Below, in pieces: positions 1 to 6,584 of a stretch of DNA of 6,649 nt. Below the pieces are notes generated by a model that saw only the letters and a program-made list of their open reading frames with translations, made no database searches and had not been told where the DNA came from. The stretch lies in the NCBI GenBank assembly GCA_029004655.1, contig JAQVYP010000097.1, positions 1 through 6,649 on the forward strand. The letters run 5' to 3'. How positions within the stretch are numbered: position 1 is the stretch's first letter; each line of letters starts with the position of its first letter. This stretch comes from Oscillospiraceae bacterium (GTDB taxonomy: Bacteria; Bacillota; Clostridia; Oscillospirales; Acutalibacteraceae). A program made the position numbers and the translations under genes.

Positions 1-51
1 TTATCAAAAATTTTTTTATATTAAAAATCTCCATTTTTTGCTGTTTTAGTA

Positions 52-80
52 TTTACTTATTATTTTAAAAGTGTTACTAT
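52..80 (+). promoter_or_regulatory. Putative sigma-A type promoter of the PFOR gene
   Basis: A -35-like TTTACT (52-57, 4 of 6 to TTGACA) lies 17 bp before a -10-like TACTAT (75-80, 4 of 6). The -10 is preceded by TG at 72-73, giving an extended -10 (TGTTACTAT). Positions 1-51 are very AT-rich with A and T tracts, as in an UP element, and I see no gene there. Transcription would begin near 87 and give a leader of about 70 nt before the PFOR start. A second -10-like CATAAT at 97-102 has only a poor -35 partner. This is read by eye from weak hexamers, so it is a candidate only. Confidence 0.4.
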
Positions 81-140
81 AAATTACGAGCGAACCCATA
101 ATATATGGTTGTTCAATTTTATTTATTTATGTTTATCTAT

Positions 141-147
141 AAGGAGG
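141..147 (+). promoter_or_regulatory. Ribosome binding site that sets the PFOR start
   Basis: AAGGAGG is a full match to the anti-Shine-Dalgarno core and ends 11 nt before the ATG at 159. It decides the start. The more upstream in-frame ATG at 105 lies before this site, has no comparable site of its own, and would add 18 residues that the PFOR family does not have. Confidence 0.85.
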
Positions 148-158
148 CAAAAATCCCT

Positions 159-3100
159 ATGTCAAGAAAAATGAAAACGATGGATGGTAACAGTGCTGCC
201 GCTCATGTATCTTATGCATTTACCGATGTTGCTGCTATTTATCCTATCACACCTTCGTCAAACATGGCTGAAGAAACTGACAAAATGGCTACCGCCGGTG
301 TCAAAAATCTTTTCGGACAAACTGTTAAAGTTACCGAAATGCAGTCTGAAGCCGGTGCAGCAGGTGCCGTTCACGGCGCACTTACAGCAGGTGCTTTAAC
401 AACTACCTATACTGCATCCCAAGGTCTTCTTTTGATGGTTCCAAATATGTATAAGATTGCAGGCGAACTTTTACCGGGCGTTTTAAATGTAACTGCTCGT
501 GCTTTGGCTTCGCATGCTCTTTCAATATTCGGTGACCATTCCGACATCTATGCATGCCGCCAAACCGGTTTTGCAATGCTTTGCTCTAACAACCCACAAG
601 AGGTTATGGACCTCGGTGCAGTTGCTCATTTGGCTGCTATTAAGGGTCGCGTTCCTTTCCTTCATTTCTTTGATGGATTCCGTACATCTCATGAAATTCA
701 AAAAATTGAAGTTTGGGATTACAAAGATCTTGATGATTTACTTGATAAAGACGCAGTCGACGAATTCCGTCATCGTTCTTTGAACCCAGAGCATCCTGTT
801 CAACGTGGTACCGCTCAGAACCCGGATGTCTTCTTCCAGGCTCGTGAAGCTTCAAATGTATATTACAATAATGTTCCCGGCATTGTCGAGGATTACATGA
901 AGCAGGTCAACGAAAAGATTGGTACAAAATATAAACTCTTCAATTACTATGGCGCTAAAGACGCAGATCAAGTTATCGTTGCTATGGGTTCTGTATGTAA
1001 TACAATTGAAGAAACAATAGATTATCTTAACGCAAATGGTGCTAAGGTCGGTCTTGTAAAAGTCCATCTTTATCGCCCATTTAGTGTTAAGCATTTGCTT
1101 GCAGCACTTCCTACAACTGTTAAGAGCATATCTGTTCTTGACAGAACAAAAGAGCCCGGTTCCTTGGGCGAGCCATTGTTCTTAGATATCATTGCTGCGC
1201 TTCGTGATACTAAGTTTGCAAACGTTCCTGTATACGGTGGACGTTATGGCCTTGGCTCAAAAGACACAACACCTGCTCAGATTATTGCTGTTGTTCGTAA
1301 CATGGAAAAAGCCCATCCTAAAAAAACCTTTACAATTGGTATTGAGGATGATGTTACAAACTTAAGCCTTAAGATTAAAGAGAATCCAGACACTACACCT
1401 AAGGGTACAACTTCATGTAAGTTCTGGGGGCTTGGCGCTGACGGTACAGTCGGTGCTAACAAGAACTCCATCAAGATTATCGGTGATAACACTGATATGT
1501 ATGCTCAGGGTTATTTCGATTATGATTCTAAGAAATCTGGCGGTATCACAATTTCTCACCTGCGTTTTGGTAAGAAAAAGATTACCTCCTCATATCTAAT
1601 TAACAAGGCTGATTTCGTAGCTTGCCACAATCCGTCTTATGTTACTAAATACAACATTGTTGAAGATATTAAGCCAGGCGGTGCATTCCTTCTTAACTGC
1701 CAATGGGACGATGCAGCTCTTGAGAAGCATATCCCGGCAAGTATGAAGAGATTCATTGCTAAGAACAGCATTAGGTTCTACACTATCAATGGTATTTCTA
1801 TCGCTAAAGAGTTAGGTCTTGGCGGACGTGTTAACACAATCCTTCAGGCTGCATTCTTTAAAATCTCAAAAATAATTCCGGCAGATAAAGCTGTTGAGCT
1901 TATGAAAGCTGCTGCTCTTAAATCTTACGGCAAAAAGGGTGAAGCCATTGTTCAAATGAACTACAATGCTATTGAACGTGGTATCAACTCTGCTAAGAAA
2001 GTAAACGTACCAAAAGAATGGGCGAAAGCTGAAGATTCTGTAGTTTCTTCTATCAAAGTTGACGGCGGACGTGCTGAAATCAAGGATTACATTGATGATA
2101 TTCTTGTACACGTTAATGCACAAAAAGGTAATGAGCTTCCTGTTTCAACATTCATGAAATATGCTGACGGTACAGTGCCTCTTGGCTCTGCTGCTTACGA
2201 AAAGCGCGGAATTGCAGTTGACGTTCCAACCTGGATTCCGGAAAATTGTATTCAGTGTAACTTCTGTTCTTATGTTTGCCCTCATGCTGTTATCCGTCCG
2301 GTTGCTATGACTGCTGACGAAAAAGCTGCTGCTCCTACTGCTACAAAATCTATTCCTCTTACCGGCGTTGCAGGCCTTGAATTTGCAATGACCGTTACAG
2401 TTCTTGACTGTACAGGTTGTGGATCCTGCGTAAACGTATGTCCTGGTAAAAAGGGTGAAAAAGCTCTTACACTGAAAGCTCTTGACAGCCAGCTTGAGCA
2501 ACAAGAAGTATTTGCTTACGGCCAAAAGCTTCCTAAAAAGCCTGAAGTTGCTGAGAAGTTCAAAACCAACACAGTTAAGGGCAGCCAGTTCAAGCAGCCC
2601 TTGCTTGAGTTCTCGGGAGCATGTGCCGGTTGCGGCGAAACTCCTTATGCAAAGCTTGCAACACAGTTGTTTGGCGACAGAATGTATATCGCTAACGCTA
2701 CAGGTTGTTCTTCTATCTGGGGTGGTTCTTCACCATCCACTCCTTACACTGTAAACAGCGAAGGCACTGGTCCTGCATGGCATAATAGCTTGTTTGAAGA
2801 CAATGCTGAATTTGGTTATGGTATGTTCCTTGCAAACCGTGCTATCCGCGCACGTCTTGCTGATGATGCCAAGAAGGTTGTTGAGCTTGGCAACGATGCT
2901 CTCAAGAGTGTTGCACAAGCTTGGCTTGATACAATGGATGACGGTGCTGAAAATGCTCCTGCTACTAAAGCATTTAAAGCAGCTTTAAATGCTGAAAAGG
3001 CAGCCGGCGAGCTCAAGACTTTTGTTGATGATCTTAAGAAAGATGCTGACTATCTTGCTAAGAAATCTCAATGGATTTTCGGTGGAGATGGTTGGGCATA

Positions 3101-3719
3101 TGATATCGGATTCGGCGGTTTAGATCATGTTATCGCTTCCGGCGAAGATGTTAACATTTTGGTATTCGATACAGAGGTTTACTCTAACACAGGCGGCCAA
3201 TCTTCAAAAGCTACACCAACCGGCGCTATTGCACAGTTTGCATCTGCAGGTAAAGAAGTTAAGAAGAAGGATCTTGCTGCCATCGCTATGAGCTACGGTT
3301 ATGTTTATGTTGCACAGGTTGCTCAAGGTGCTGATTACAACCAGTGTATCAAAGCATTCAACGAGGCTGAAAGCTATCATGGCCCATCAATCATAATTGC
3401 TTATGCTCCATGTATTAACCATGGTATTAAGGGCGGTATGGGTATAGCTCAAACCGAAGAAAAGAATGCAGTCACCTCTGGTTACTGGCATTTGTTCAGA
3501 TATGATCCAAGAAATGCTGATACAGATAAGGGCATGTTTATGCTTGATTCTAAGGCTCCAACAGGATCTTATCAAGACTTCATTAAGAATGAAGTTCGTT
3601 ACAGCTCACTCCTTCGTGCAAATCCGGAACGTGCTGCTGACCTCTTTGGAAAAGCTGAAAAATATGCCATTGAGAAGAGAACTCATCTTGAAAAACTTGA
3701 GGATATATATTCTAAATAG
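159..3719 (+). CDS. nifJ: Pyruvate:ferredoxin (flavodoxin) oxidoreductase, single-chain
   Basis: This cytoplasmic enzyme oxidatively decarboxylates pyruvate with CoA to acetyl-CoA and CO2 and reduces ferredoxin, the main pyruvate outlet of clostridial fermenters. From the ATG at 159 it has 1186 residues, about the family length. In order: the pyruvate-binding N-terminal domain with YPITPSS (28-34), the QSEAGAAGAVHG segment (62-73, with Glu64) and Arg114; a transketolase-C-like domain; the gamma domain (roughly 425-610); an EKR region (YEKR, 679-682); a two-cluster ferredoxin domain with C697/C700/C703/C707 and C751/C754/C757/C761; and the thiamine diphosphate domain with GDGWAYDIG (976-984) and EVYSNTGGQ (1005-1013). 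Cys822, Cys825, Cys850 and Cys1085 fit the ligands of the proximal 4Fe-4S cluster. Thr31, Glu64 and Arg114 fall at the numbers I recall for the Desulfovibrio africanus enzyme, which supports this start. All key residues are present and the frame is intact. It appears monocistronic. Confidence 0.97.
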   Translation: MSRKMKTMDGNSAAAHVSYAFTDVAAIYPITPSSNMAEETDKMATAGVKNLFGQTVKVTEMQSEAGAAGAVHGALTAGALTTTYTASQGLLLMVPNMYKIAGELLPGVLNVTARALASHALSIFGDHSDIYACRQTGFAMLCSNNPQEVMDLGAVAHLAAIKGRVPFLHFFDGFRTSHEIQKIEVWDYKDLDDLLDKDAVDEFRHRSLNPEHPVQRGTAQNPDVFFQAREASNVYYNNVPGIVEDYMKQVNEKIGTKYKLFNYYGAKDADQVIVAMGSVCNTIEETIDYLNANGAKVGLVKVHLYRPFSVKHLLAALPTTVKSISVLDRTKEPGSLGEPLFLDIIAALRDTKFANVPVYGGRYGLGSKDTTPAQIIAVVRNMEKAHPKKTFTIGIEDDVTNLSLKIKENPDTTPKGTTSCKFWGLGADGTVGANKNSIKIIGDNTDMYAQGYFDYDSKKSGGITISHLRFGKKKITSSYLINKADFVACHNPSYVTKYNIVEDIKPGGAFLLNCQWDDAALEKHIPASMKRFIAKNSIRFYTINGISIAKELGLGGRVNTILQAAFFKISKIIPADKAVELMKAAALKSYGKKGEAIVQMNYNAIERGINSAKKVNVPKEWAKAEDSVVSSIKVDGGRAEIKDYIDDILVHVNAQKGNELPVSTFMKYADGTVPLGSAAYEKRGIAVDVPTWIPENCIQCNFCSYVCPHAVIRPVAMTADEKAAAPTATKSIPLTGVAGLEFAMTVTVLDCTGCGSCVNVCPGKKGEKALTLKALDSQLEQQEVFAYGQKLPKKPEVAEKFKTNTVKGSQFKQPLLEFSGACAGCGETPYAKLATQLFGDRMYIANATGCSSIWGGSSPSTPYTVNSEGTGPAWHNSLFEDNAEFGYGMFLANRAIRARLADDAKKVVELGNDALKSVAQAWLDTMDDGAENAPATKAFKAALNAEKAAGELKTFVDDLKKDADYLAKKSQWIFGGDGWAYDIGFGGLDHVIASGEDVNILVFDTEVYSNTGGQSSKATPTGAIAQFASAGKEVKKKDLAAIAMSYGYVYVAQVAQGADYNQCIKAFNEAESYHGPSIIIAYAPCINHGIKGGMGIAQTEEKNAVTSGYWHLFRYDPRNADTDKGMFMLDSKAPTGSYQDFIKNEVRYSSLLRANPERAADLFGKAEKYAIEKRTHLEKLEDIYSK

Positions 3720-3730
3720 TTATAACATTT

Positions 3731-3768
3731 GCGGGCAGAGGAAAAATCCTCTGCCCGCTTTTTATTTT
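3731..3768 (+). terminator. Intrinsic terminator after the PFOR gene
   Basis: A perfect 12-bp GC-rich stem (GCGGGCAGAGGA at 3731-3742 with its complement at 3747-3758) closes an AAAA loop and is followed by TTTTTATTTT (3759-3768). It lies 11 nt after the PFOR stop. Read from the minus strand, the same hairpin follows the EF-G-like stop, but it is then followed by AAATGTTATAAC rather than a U tract. It is therefore a strong terminator only for the plus strand; a weak effect on the convergent gene is possible. Confidence 0.93.
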
Positions 3769-3784
3769 AACGTTTAGCTTCTAA

Positions 3785-5839
3785 TTAATCTCCAACGTTT
3801 GACTCTGCAATAATCTTTTGAGCAATCATTGAAGGTGCTTCATCATACCTTGCAAACACGAAATTGTATGTTGCTCTTCCTTGTGCTACCGCACGCATGG
3901 CGGTCGAAAAATCACCCATTTCAGACACTGGGACTTCTGCCACGATCTCCTGCATCCTATCCTCTGCCGGATTCATTCCCAAAACGCGTCCACGTCGTTT
4001 ATTAATATCACCAATTACATCACCCATGATATCATCCGGAACAATTACGCTAAGTGTTCCTATGGGTTCGAGCAAAACCGGCGAAGCCTGAGGTATACCC
4101 GCTTTAAAGGCCATTGCTGCCGCCATCTTGAATGACATTTCAGACGAATCGACGGGGTGATAAGAGCCATCTACCAGCGTTGCTCTCACGCCGACAACTG
4201 GATATCCTGCGAGCGAACCCTTTGAAATGCTATCTCGCAATCCTTTTTCAACAGCCGGGAAAAAGTTTTTAGGAACCGAACCGCCAAATACCTTTTCTTC
4301 AAAAACCAGGTCGTCACTGTCACACGGTTCAAACTCGATCCAAACATCTCCGAACTGACCGTGACCGCCGGACTGCTTTTTATGGCGTCCTTGCACTCTA
4401 ACCTTTTTTGTAATAGTTTCACGATACGGGACCTTCGGCGTCTTCAGGTCAATTTCCACACCAAACTTAGACTTCAATTTGCTTGCAACCACATCAATAT
4501 GTTGTTCGCCCAGACCCGAAATAATCTGCTCGTGGGTTTCGTTGTTAATATAGAATCGGATTGTCGGATCCTCTTCCATGAGACGCACAAGCCCTGCAGC
4601 GATTTTTTCCTCATCACCTTTAGCTTTTGGTGAGACCGCTAAAGAAAGGCAGGGTGTCGGAAAATCAACAGTTACGACAGCCATTTTATTACCTTGACTA
4701 TATAATGTATCGCCGGTTATTACATTTCCGAGCTTTGCTACTGCACCAATATCTCCAGCTCCGATATAGTCAGCATCTTCCTGTTTTCCACCCTTAATCC
4801 ACATTACTTTTCCTAATCGTTCCTCCGCATCAGTACGTGAATTAATTAGTTTAATATCGGACTTAATTTTTCCGGAAACAACCTTAAAAAATGATAGCTT
4901 GCCAACGAACGGGTCAGCAATTGTCTTGAAAACAACTGCGGCTGCAGGACTGGAATCATTACAGCCAAGCTTGCCGACTGCATCTCCCTTTTTGATTTCA
5001 TATTCAACGGATGCAGCGGACGGCATTATTTTTGTAATCAGCTCCATGAATAATGGCACTCCCTCGCCAGTCTGACCAACACCGCAGAAAACTGGGCAAA
5101 TATCGCCAGACTCAACACCAAGGGACAATCCACTGATGATTTCATTCTCGGTAAATTCTTCACCGTCGAAATATTTTGTCATCAGTGCTTCATCGGCAGA
5201 AGCAATCGCTTCAAGCATTATATTTCTCATATGAGATATTTCTTCACTTTGCGGAACGGCAACCTCAGAAGCCTTAATTCCATCGAATTTATACGCCTTG
5301 TTGGTTATCAAATTAACATAGCAAACGACCTGGTCGCCCTCCAGATATGGTACAACAGCAGGACAAACAATCGCCCCATACTGACCGGTCAATGTTGACA
5401 AAACTCGGTAAAAATACGAACGGGACGAATCAAGCTTGGAAATAAAAAATGCACACGGTTTTTTTAATCTTCTGGCCTGTTCAAAACTAAGTTTTGCCCC
5501 AACATTAAGTCCGGATTTGCCGGACAACACCAAAACCGCCGAATCAGCAGCAAAAAGAGCTTCGCATACACCGCCGGCAAAATCAAATAATCCCGGAGCA
5601 TCTATTAAATTAATCTTTATTCCATTGGTTTCGAACTGATATAAAGAAGTAGACAGCGATGCCTTTCTTTTCTTTTCTTCAGCATCAAAGTCCATGAGAG
5701 TACTTCCGTCGTCAATACGTCCCATTCGTTCAGTTATTCCTGAAGAAAAAAGCATCGCTTCAGCAAGTGTAGTCTTACCACTTGAAGCGTGTCCTAGTAA
5801 AGCTAAATTTTTGATTTGAGTAGCAGGGTATTGTTTCAT
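3785..5839 (-). CDS. EF-G-like translational GTPase (EF-G paralogue)
   Basis: This 684-residue protein has the whole EF-G architecture. The GTPase domain carries G1 GHASSGKTT (16-24), a switch I region ending RKASLSTSL (58-66), G3 DAPGLFDF (80-87) and G4 SKLD (134-137). Domain II spans about 295-385, domain III about 390-465 with ISGLGEQHIDV (440-450), domain IV about 470-590 with QSGGHGQFGDVW (489-500), and the domain V fold about 590-670 with GDVIGDINKRRGRV (606-619). It differs from canonical EF-G (FusA): the His of DTPGHVDF is Leu84, the NKxD Asn is Ser134, and the RGITI of switch I is RKASL. These changes place it in the EF-G-like/FusA2 group, which many Clostridia carry beside true FusA; its exact role is poorly known. 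It is probably a ribosome-associated cytosolic GTPase, but that is inference. The start is supported by AAGGAA 11 nt upstream and by the family-typical N terminus. It is convergent with the PFOR gene and transcribed alone. Confidence 0.93.
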   Translation of the reverse strand: MKQYPATQIKNLALLGHASSGKTTLAEAMLFSSGITERMGRIDDGSTLMDFDAEEKKRKASLSTSLYQFETNGIKINLIDAPGLFDFAGGVCEALFAADSAVLVLSGKSGLNVGAKLSFEQARRLKKPCAFFISKLDSSRSYFYRVLSTLTGQYGAIVCPAVVPYLEGDQVVCYVNLITNKAYKFDGIKASEVAVPQSEEISHMRNIMLEAIASADEALMTKYFDGEEFTENEIISGLSLGVESGDICPVFCGVGQTGEGVPLFMELITKIMPSAASVEYEIKKGDAVGKLGCNDSSPAAAVVFKTIADPFVGKLSFFKVVSGKIKSDIKLINSRTDAEERLGKVMWIKGGKQEDADYIGAGDIGAVAKLGNVITGDTLYSQGNKMAVVTVDFPTPCLSLAVSPKAKGDEEKIAAGLVRLMEEDPTIRFYINNETHEQIISGLGEQHIDVVASKLKSKFGVEIDLKTPKVPYRETITKKVRVQGRHKKQSGGHGQFGDVWIEFEPCDSDDLVFEEKVFGGSVPKNFFPAVEKGLRDSISKGSLAGYPVVGVRATLVDGSYHPVDSSEMSFKMAAAMAFKAGIPQASPVLLEPIGTLSVIVPDDIMGDVIGDINKRRGRVLGMNPAEDRMQEIVAEVPVSEMGDFSTAMRAVAQGRATYNFVFARYDEAPSMIAQKIIAESNVGD

Positions 5840-6059
5840 AGTTGATTTTCTTCCTTTTGTTTTAATTTAGGTTTTTAACGGACCCAGAACCGCAAAATTA
5901 GCGCAGACAACATAATATAATATGTATTCAGATTTTCCTCAGGACATTCTGTTTAGAAAATATTTAATTATTATTTGAAACAAATGGAAAATGTAGTAAT
6001 CACAATTTGTGCATTATTAATAGTTTTTTCGACATTTTTAGCTTATTAATATTTATAAT
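5840..6059 (-). other. Long untranslated leader of the EF-G-like gene
   Basis: If transcription starts just after the minus-strand promoter at 6064-6092, the mRNA has about 220 nt before the ATG. This stretch is AT-rich and has no credible ORF. The visible structure is modest: an 11-bp DNA palindrome CACAATTTGTG (6001-6011), and a weak hairpin in which CAGA and TCTG flank TCCTGAGGA (about 5930-5952). I recognise no known riboswitch or T-box. A closer promoter with TATATT near 5916-5925 (minus strand) cannot be excluded, but it has no good -35. Confidence 0.4.
5851..5856 (-). promoter_or_regulatory. Ribosome binding site of the EF-G-like gene
   Basis: On the minus strand AAGGAA (inside AAAAGGAAG, 5850-5858) ends 11 nt before the ATG at 5839-5837. 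It is the only purine-rich site near this start. Confidence 0.75.
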
Positions 6060-6063
6060 GTTG

Positions 6064-6092
6064 ATTATATCACAGCGGGTATAATATTACAA
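6064..6092 (-). promoter_or_regulatory. Near-consensus promoter directed toward the EF-G-like gene
   Basis: Read on the minus strand, TTGTAA (6092-6087, 4 of 6) is followed after exactly 17 bp by a perfect TATAAT (6069-6064), preceded by TG as an extended -10 (TGATATAAT). The expected start is near 6056-6059. The only gene downstream is the EF-G-like GTPase, about 220 nt away. It is the best promoter match in the window, judged by eye. Confidence 0.6.
6079..6092. repeat. 14-bp direct repeat, copy 1
   Basis: GTATAATATTACAA is repeated exactly at 6444-6457. This copy includes the -35 hexamer of the minus-strand promoter. Confidence 0.8.
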
Positions 6093-6290
6093 TACTATTT
6101 TCATTCTAAATGCCAAATGGGGTGCGTCAGGTGGCAATAAATTAACCATAACTCAGCAAGAGCTTCTTTAGATTTAAAGTAAGTGATGTTGCTCGAAACC
6201 TAAACCAATTGTAATTTTGCAACGAGCTAACAATTATAAACAGCTTTCAGATGACGTTCAATTTTAGCTAATTATTGTATAGTAGATTTA
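6093..6290. other. Intergenic stretch with no recognisable gene
   Basis: I find no ORF with a start and ribosome binding site on either strand, and no tRNA, 5S rRNA or terminator. The minus strand has one stop-free run of about 33 codons (roughly 6200-6102), without a start codon. Short inverted repeats such as GTTGC/GCAAC and GCTCG/CGAGC (around 6188-6228) are present but weak. It could be decayed sequence or part of a larger repeat. Confidence 0.5.
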
Positions 6291-6447
6291 ATACTAATTC
6301 CAATTAAAAAGTGACCAGGATTTGCGAGGATTTTGTTTGTGAGACAAGGCGGAGGACGAAGGCGGGCTATCGCCCGCCGAGAACGACAACGCAGTCTCGC
6401 AAACAAAAGACCACGAAGATTGGTTGATTTTTATTTGGAATTAGTAT
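6291..6447. mobile_element. 157-bp palindromic MITE-like repeat
   Basis: The ends are 20-bp terminal inverted repeats, ATACTAATTCCAATTAAAAA (6291-6310) and the complement of 6428-6447, matching at 19 of 20. Inside, a second inverted pair (TTTTGTTTGTGAGAC, 6331-6345, with 6394-6408) matches at 14 of 15. The centre is a perfect 7-bp GC-rich hairpin, GGCGGGC/GCCCGCC, with a TATC loop (6361-6378). All three pairs share one centre near 6369, so the whole unit can fold into one interrupted hairpin. It has no coding capacity, so any movement would need a transposase supplied elsewhere. The TA dinucleotides at 6292-6293 and 6445-6446 would fit a TA target duplication (IS630/mariner style), but they lie inside the palindromic ends, so the true boundaries are ambiguous. 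A non-mobile structured repeat (REP-like or an RNA) is the alternative. The inner part is more GC-rich than its flanks. Confidence 0.75.
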
Positions 6448-6457
6448 AATATTACAA
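6444..6457. repeat. 14-bp direct repeat, copy 2
   Basis: This is an exact second copy of GTATAATATTACAA (see 6079-6092). Its first four bases overlap the right end of the palindromic repeat. Confidence 0.8.
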
Positions 6458-6482
6458 CTTTCAAAAAGGGAGGTTTAAAGAT

Positions 6483-6519
6483 AAACAAAAAAACACACTA
6501 AGCAAAAACTTAGTGTGTT
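6483..6519 (-). terminator. Intrinsic terminator of the rRNA operon
   Basis: On the minus strand AACACACTAAG (6519-6509) pairs perfectly over 11 bp with CTTAGTGTGTT (6502-6492) across a six-base loop. The hairpin runs into TTTTT-G-TTT (6491-6483). It lies 65 nt beyond the 3' end of 23S rRNA and in the right orientation to end that operon. Confidence 0.9.
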
Positions 6520-6536
6520 AAATAACATATTAATGT

Positions 6537-6555
6537 ACCTTCAAAACTGAACAAG
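6537..6555 (-). other. rRNA-spacer motif downstream of 23S
   Basis: On the minus strand CTTGTTCAGTTTTGAAGG resembles a sequence I recall from the rRNA spacers of many Firmicutes. It is probably part of the precursor processing region, but its role cannot be shown here. Confidence 0.4.
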
Positions 6556-6584
6556 AAGAAATTCGACACAAAGAGGAATATATA

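Noticed and set aside
105..158. In-frame upstream ATG that would lengthen PFOR by 18 residues
   Set aside because: It has no ribosome binding site, the AAGGAGG lies downstream of it, and the added residues (rich in Phe, Tyr and Val) are not part of the PFOR family N terminus.
2145..2525. 126-codon open frame on the minus strand inside the PFOR gene
   Set aside because: It lies fully opposite the ferredoxin domain of an intact, conserved gene; its composition and Cys runs reflect antisense reading of Ala and Cys codons, with no ribosome binding site evidence.
4361..4633. 90-codon plus-strand frame opposite the EF-G-like gene
   Set aside because: It is a shadow of a conserved gene with no recognisable domain.
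6001..6011. CACAATTTGTG palindrome as a Rex-type redox operator
   Set aside because: The Rex site has the half-sites in the opposite order (TTGTG then CACAA) with a longer spacer; an 11-bp AT-rich palindrome alone is weak evidence.
6080..6085. Plus-strand TATAAT as a promoter reading toward the palindromic repeat
   Set aside because: The nearest -35-like TTGATT (6061-6066) is only 13 bp away, and nothing downstream on the plus strand looks like a gene.
6110..6145. 11-codon plus-strand ORF starting ATGCCAAAT
   Set aside because: It is very short, with no ribosome binding site and no sign of selection visible in a single sequence.
6291..6447. CRISPR repeat or tRNA/5S gene in the structured intergenic DNA
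   Set aside because: There are no regularly spaced direct repeats, and the fold is a single nested palindrome rather than a cloverleaf or 5S shape.
6469..6505. GGGAGG on the plus strand as a ribosome binding site for a small gene
   Set aside because: No ATG, GTG or TTG start follows at a useful distance, and the following frame stops within a few codons inside the rRNA terminator.
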